In this document: positions 59,461-64,000 of the stretch, one piece after another
How the letters are laid out: each line of letters opens with the position of its first letter
Numbering within the stretch: position 1 is the first letter of the stretch
NCBI GenBank assembly: GCA_001557505.1
Contig: LSAX01000007.1
Span: forward strand, 868,001-932,000
Reading direction: 5' to 3'
DNA: 64,000 nucleotides
DNA from: Reticulascus tulasneorum
Lineage: Eukaryota; Ascomycota; Sordariomycetes; Glomerellales; Reticulascaceae
Program-made: the position numbers and the translations under genes
Notes under the pieces: model-generated
Told to the model about the DNA's origin: nothing
Seen by the model: only the letters and a program-made list of their open reading frames with translations
Database searches by the model: none

Positions 59461-61632
59461 CGCAGAACCCTTTGGTGCCAGAACATTTCTTTTTGAAAGG
59501 TACATCAAGAACAATCCAATTGCTTGGTGTTGATCAGATGCTGACGTGTTTGAGAATAGATATGGTATACCCAGCTTTATTGGACTCTCCTGGTAGCTTC
59601 CAACATCGTTGGACACCACCGAACAGCTCTGACGACGCGTCTACCCACAATCCCTCCTCGGCCGTCACGACTAGAATGCACCACAAGCTGATCCAATGAG
59701 GTCGGAGCAAAACCTCGATTCGAATCCGCGCCTTTTGATTGCGAAAGTGGTGGTCAAACTCGCATGCAAAAGATCAGCCAGGCTGCCACGCCAGCCAACT
59801 TGCGGTACCGAAGCTAGTCCGAGGGGGAAAATGGATATTCTCAGCATGCGCAAAAATAGCTTCCTTCATCGGCTACGGTCCTTGTCCAGATGAACCAAAA
59901 GAGTGCTTCAGGTCGTCGTTGGCAAATGCGTTGCCACGTAAATAGGGCAAAACAGGGAAATTGATGACCAGATCAGTGAGGGGGGTCGCATTATCATCAA
60001 TCAGTCTGGAAACCTCAGCGAAACCCTAGTGACAACGAAGAGTGCGACGTCAGCACCGTCTGTGAAGATACTCTGTGATTGTGGCGCGCCTGGGAAAGTG
60101 CCTCGGCCTCAAGACCTTTGGGTTGGGCAGGCTTGCTGACAGACTCGCCTCACTCTGGTATTGTACGGCTTGCTATTATTTCTATATCGCAATCGCCTAT
60201 TACAAAGGTGTGAGCAGTGCCTGGAGCTGAGACGCGTCTTCCATGGAGAAGCGTTTCGTTCCGGTAGGTCGCCCTACTTTCTCTCTATCCTTCTGGCGGG
60301 CGCACGTCTGGGCGAATTGGAGACGGAAGTCTAGTTGGTGGGTGTGATTCCACTGTGACGGTTTCTGCATGCATACCGGAGAAGTCATGAGGCGATTCTG
60401 CCCAAATGGGTGGTTCTTAGGCGTCAACATGTACAACATCCCAAGTGGAGTTTGAAGGAAAGCCCTGTACTTTCGACTGGCTTTGGTGGTGCGAGCGTAT
60501 TTGGAGATTTTCGGTGCCCAACAGCTGGCATGTTCCGATGCGTCATGGGGGCTGGCGCACCCTCCAGACGGCGAACTGGAAGTCGGTCCGGAATCGACAC
60601 ATGGTACCAATGGGGGGGGGTCTTCCATTGGGGCTGTATTCACCGGCAAAAGCGAGCAAAAAAGATTCGGGGCATAAGATGACATTGCGACTAAGTTATT
60701 GGACGTCATCGTATCTCCCGTGGCGCATGGCATTACAGGGATGGGAATACAGATTGCAAGAGAGGAAGTAGGTAATGGTGAGGTGTCCAGTACTCAACCA
60801 CAGACCACCACATGGGAGACTTATGGGGTCCGATCCTGAAATTAGTGGGCACGTCAGGCAAAACGCATTCAGCGGAATCGGCTCAATTCCCAACACGCCC
60901 ACTGACAACCGTCCTGAAAGGCGCAAGCACAGCACACGCAGATCTGTGACGGGAAGTTGCCTCTTTCCTGTTGCGGCATACTCAACCCCAGGCTCATTCT
61001 ATACCGGTCTTCCGCTTTGGATGAGATTCCACACCTCGTCTGCTCATAACTTCGCGTTCTCTAGGCACGGAGGCCAATCCGTGTACCATGGAGTCCTGGG
61101 ACACTGACGTTGGATTAGACATGGCCCACAGCGGGGTCCTTGACCCAGTGTACGATGTTGACTAATCCGTCGGGCATGGTGGAGCCCGAAGCAACGACCA
61201 GCCTTGAATGCCGGTGTCCAAATACTACTCCAAGGGTAGAGTTCCTCAGGATTCTCCATGGTTGGAGGGACCCAAGAGCGAGGATCTCGGTCTGCAAAGG
61301 ATCCAAATACGCACAGGGTTCGAACTGGAAAGCTGTCGGGGCCTTTGGTGGCCCTGTTTCTTGAGTGTGCCAAACGTGGCCGCTAGCGTAAAACCCGTGG
61401 GTGTTCTACAAATCGACCTTTTTTTTTTGGCAGCTTTCAGGGCATACTCAGAATCAAATACCCAAAAGATGTAGCTTCTCACATGAACCCATTAACTGGT
61501 TTTTACTTATACTATACTTGGCCTTAGGTATTTTCGCAAAAAAACATCTAATTAGTCCTTATCTGAGACCAAATTCCGTGATCAATCTTGTGGTACATCT
61601 GGGGCAAAGCAAATAATCTCCTGGTGTAACGC

Positions 61633-61648
61633 GGGACCCCGGGACCCC
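61633..61648. repeat. GGGACCCC direct duplication
   Basis: Two adjacent copies of the palindrome-like GGGACCCC are followed by GGGGCGCC, a short GC-rich island in otherwise mixed sequence. Confidence 0.75.
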
Positions 61649-62005
61649 GGGGCGCCAGGAGTCTCGGCCAGTCGTGACCAACTTCTTCGCAGACCAGATG
61701 CTATGCTTGCCTCATTCTATCCAATTGCAGGTAATCTCGACAAAACACCCTTAAGAGTTTCGGAGGTGATGAGTTTGAGGAGATGAACTGTGAAGAATCC
61801 TCAACGAGGCAGCCGTAGGGAGCTAATGTCCGTAAGCAGGCCATCATATTTCCGTTCAGGTTCCAGCCTAGTCCTTGCTAGTACGTAAACTCATGTTTTA
61901 GCAGAGAAGAAAGTTCGCACTCCGATCGGAAACGGAGAAAAAGGACCTACCTCATTCAGCCTCATAAATGCTGACTAGGCGGTGGACATCGTATATTCAC
62001 ACAAA

Positions 62006-62020
62006 GGCTCCAGAGCCTCA
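62006..62020. repeat. GGCTCCAGAGCCTCA direct repeat, copy 1
   Basis: This 15-base word recurs exactly at 62211-62225, 205 bases downstream. Its first 12 bases (GGCTC-CA-GAGCC) form an inverted repeat, so each copy is itself a small palindrome. Confidence 0.75.
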
Positions 62021-62210
62021 ACCGCTGATTCCACAGCCTTGGATGCCTTGTATGTTTATTCAATGGACTATTTGCCTTGTGAGAAGGTCGAAATGCAGAA
62101 GAGGCAGTAGGAACAGGCCTCTCCCAGGTGCTGACCAGCTTCAGCACTACGGGGGCTACATGAGCGGCACAAATCTAGGATAAGCAATATCCCGCCACAG
62201 CAAATTAAAG

Positions 62211-62225
62211 GGCTCCAGAGCCTCA
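62211..62225. repeat. GGCTCCAGAGCCTCA direct repeat, copy 2
   Basis: Exact second copy of the 62006-62020 word, about 300 bases before the ATG of the second small gene and just ahead of the AATGCGAACCAT elements. Confidence 0.75.
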
Positions 62226-62235
62226 GATGGGCCGA

Positions 62236-62312
62236 AATGCGAACCATTTTGATTTACATGGTTCGCAATGCCCACCGTACCGTAGCCTCAAATGCGTCAA
62301 AATGCGAACCAT
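62236..62312. promoter_or_regulatory. three AATGCGAACCAT elements, one inverted
   Basis: AATGCGAACCAT occurs at 62236-62247 and 62301-62312. ATGGTTCGCAAT at 62258-62269 is its inverse at 11 of 12 positions. The first pair forms an inverted repeat with a 10-base spacer. All three lie 209-285 bases before the ATG at 62521, in the likely promoter. I infer a factor-binding cluster; no known factor is assigned. Confidence 0.5.
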
Positions 62313-62403
62313 CTTCCATCGCAGAGGACCATCGGTGCGTCATACCCAACCTTCTTGAAAAGCTGATAGGTGCCTGGTGGTGCGAAGTAGTTTGCCGGTC
62401 CCC

Positions 62404-62408
62404 TATAA
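62404..62408 (+). promoter_or_regulatory. TATA-like site of the 268-aa protein gene
   Basis: TATAA within CCCTATAACATC, 117 bases before the ATG at 62521, close to the spacing of the TATA box in the related gene at 55647. Confidence 0.3.
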
Positions 62409-62520
62409 CATCAGGGCTTCCACCCGTCACCATTTTTGCTCTGGTGCCTCTGATGCTCTGGTATTTTGTAGTGTGCTAGAACCAAGAACTCATAGTCAAA
62501 GAAATAACTTGACCTTCGTC

Positions 62521-63396
62521 ATGACTGAAGCAACCTACAATCCGCTTATAAGCCCTCGATTCCCTGGAGCCGACATGTGCATCCCATCTCCTATTTGGAG
62601 GCCGCTTGTTCTGGGACAAACAGCATATCAGGCATCATCTACGTCGCCTTATCCATTAAGCGAGACCTGCTCCAGAGTCTCATCTGTATCGGTGGCTCAA
62701 GAGCCTCGTGCTACTTCCAGTGCAAGGGACCTGCATTCCCGTGGCCAGAACAAGCCCGGCAATGCCATTCAGGCAGTCGCTTCAGCCGTCCCGAATGGTG
62801 CAGTGGCACGTCGCTTTCTACCTCTGCTGCCCCTCCCAAAACCTGCAATTGCAAACACCCAGCCGTACTCTACAGTCGCCAGCTTACAGCTGCGATCGTT
62901 AAGCTCAGCCTGGTCTGACCGTCCATTCTCCCAGCCCGCAGGACCCACGACAATCGCTGATGGAGTCGCCCCGTTTGCGTCAACCTTCGACAATTACATT
63001 TGTTGCGGCTGTTCACCTCATTGTCAGTGCCTCCTGCAATCTATCGGCGACCATTTCTCAGCCGATGGTATTGTTTCTGGCGCATATCTGAACGGGACAC
63101 TCGGAGACCAGGGCGGCTTTGAATCAGATCGAAGCTGGTCCACGAGACGTCAGTTCGGAAGCGGAAGGTAAGCAGAATAATTATTAATCATGACTGCCCT
63201 TATTTTGAATGTCTCTGACGATTTCCTTTCTCTTAGTTCATCAGAAGACTCGGCTGCCGAACGCCGAAAGCGCAAGGACAGAGAAAAGGCAAACCCCAGC
63301 AGCAGGAACAGATACGAACTAGACTCGCAGAACCAGGCTGAACCATGGAATCACATCAGGTCATCGAGACGCAACAGAGTTAAGCATACGAGCTAA
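62521..63396 (+). CDS. unknown small protein, CxC cluster and SWST motif (family member B)
   Basis: I do not recognise this protein. Exons are 62521-63167 and 63237-63396, with a 69-nt intron (GTAAGC donor, CTCTTAG acceptor), giving 268 aa. The start MTEATYNPLISPRF aligns without gaps to MSDDFYHPQFTPRF of the gene at 55647. The middle is Ser/Pro/Ala-rich and probably disordered. CCGC (161-164) and CQC (168-170) form a compact cysteine cluster, then SWST is at 205-208. Exactly seven residues after SWST a Ser codon is split in phase 2 by the intron, as in the relative. Exon 2 adds a basic tail (ERRKRKDREKA), which resembles a nuclear-localisation or basic DNA-contact region; no leucine zipper follows. 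The open frame before 62521 lacks a suitable ATG context and diverges from the relative. A nuclear role is a guess. Confidence 0.65.
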
Positions 63397-64000
63397 GCAA
63401 GATTGCTCATAACAATTTCCTCACATGAGATTCCGTCTTGAGTTGAAACGAGTGAGTCTAGGGCAATACTTTGGAGGTTTTTCGGGATTGACCAGGCGCA
63501 AAAATTGTTTGGAAAATGCGTCCACAAACATGTCGGCTCGGTTCTGGCAGATTCGACAGCGATCTAGTGAATAAAGAGTCTATCAATATGGCAGCACGAT
63601 AGTTATCGTGCAAAGAACCTACCACATACAAGCAATGAATAGTGGGTTCTTTTCAACGGCCATTCAAGTAGAAATTCAGAGTTTGGCTCTACTAACATTG
63701 GTTCAATTCTTCAGAGCGATCCGTCATAATCGAGAAAGCCGATCGTTCAGTCGCCCAGTGGCACTCAGCGAATCACTTAGGCGGCTTGTTGAATCACTAC
63801 AACTGTCGGCAAGCAAACAAAGGCAAACCATGCTGTGGAAACCTTTATCTGATTCGGCGACTGCAGGCGGTGACAGGAGACTCGTCACAAGTCCTTGCTC
63901 TCGGATCTCAAACTTAAGCCCTTCCAATAATAATGAATTGCTATATCACCCCAGTGTCCTCCATACACCGGCCAGCAGCCGCGCCTGGGTTGTCATGCTC
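63397..64000. other. intergenic, right edge
   Basis: The 3' flank of the preceding gene runs to the window end. One 67-codon minus-strand frame (63724-63927) has no family signature. Nothing else is seen. Confidence 0.45.

Larger units (their letters stand above)
56501..62403. other. large intergenic region between the two related small genes
   Basis: About 6 kb. No third family copy was found by eye. The largest ATG frame (60200-60733, minus, 177 codons) has no recognisable motif and overlaps plus-strand frames, so I do not call it. Simple repeats occur at 58857-58878 (GTCTTG units), 59436-59460 (CAG) and 61633-61648 (GGGACCCC twice). Short ordered repeats precede the second gene from 62006 on. 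Confidence 0.5.

Noticed and set aside
59714..59735. GATTCGAATCC, similar to a tRNA B box
   Set aside because: The flanking bases do not form a T stem on either strand and no A box or acceptor stem could be found.
60200..60733. 177-codon minus-strand ATG frame
   Set aside because: No recognisable motif, overlapping plus-strand frames of about 100 codons, and no promoter or intron signals. Not enough for a gene call.
28299..64000. Possible RIP-degraded transposons filling the gaps
   Set aside because: No AT-rich blocks, long terminal repeats or transposase/reverse-transcriptase frames were seen; a search against repeat libraries would be decisive.

Overview
The window looks like nuclear DNA of a filamentous ascomycete (Pezizomycotina, most likely a Sordariomycete). 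The evidence is the short introns (about 49-69 nt) with GTAWGT-type donors and CTAAC/CTGAC branch sites 7-20 nt before the acceptor, C/T-rich leaders ahead of start codons, fungal-type housekeeping proteins and a fungal Est1-type protein. There are no operons. Coordinates given for spliced genes span start to stop codon, and exons are listed in the evidence. Many open frames in the window begin with non-ATG codons; I used ATG starts only.

Left half (about 1.4-28.3 kb) is a dense housekeeping block. In order it holds: a vacuolar subtilisin-like protease (PRB1/Alp2 type); a giant BEACH-WD40 protein (BPH1/LYST family, 5 exons, about 2,626 aa); the OST48/WBP1 subunit of oligosaccharyltransferase; a mitochondrial tRNA t6A dehydratase (TCD, minus strand); a mitochondrial membrane TPR-type protein; an Arb2-domain protein (minus); a three-exon mitochondrial ribosomal protein uS14m (minus), easily missed because each exon is short; the splicing factor ISY1 (minus), whose start codon is alone in exon 1; and EMC1. 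TCD/TPR and ISY1/EMC1 are divergent pairs with short shared promoters. A candidate box C/D snoRNA and an orphan intron-like signature lie at 16.1-16.6 kb, in a region without a convincing protein gene.

Right half (about 28.3-64 kb) is gene-sparse. Four isolated islands sit in intergenic stretches of 2.5-7 kb: an Est1-type DNA/RNA-binding protein with an N-terminal C2H2-like finger (35.2-37.9 kb); an uncharacterised intracellular trypsin-fold protein (44-46 kb, minus); a full-length ABCC (MRP-type) ABC transporter (48.6-53.2 kb); and two small proteins of 265 and 268 aa (55.6-56.5 and 62.5-63.4 kb). I infer that the last two are diverged paralogues. They share a gapless N-terminal motif, a CxC...CxC cysteine cluster, an SWST motif, and one intron at the same distance from that motif and in the same phase. 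I do not recognise this family, and it is the best candidate for something undescribed here.

The housekeeping genes share no single pathway, but several serve ER biogenesis (OST48, EMC1) and mitochondrial translation (uS14m, TCD). Nothing identifies a secondary-metabolite cluster, a virus, a CRISPR array or an intact transposon.
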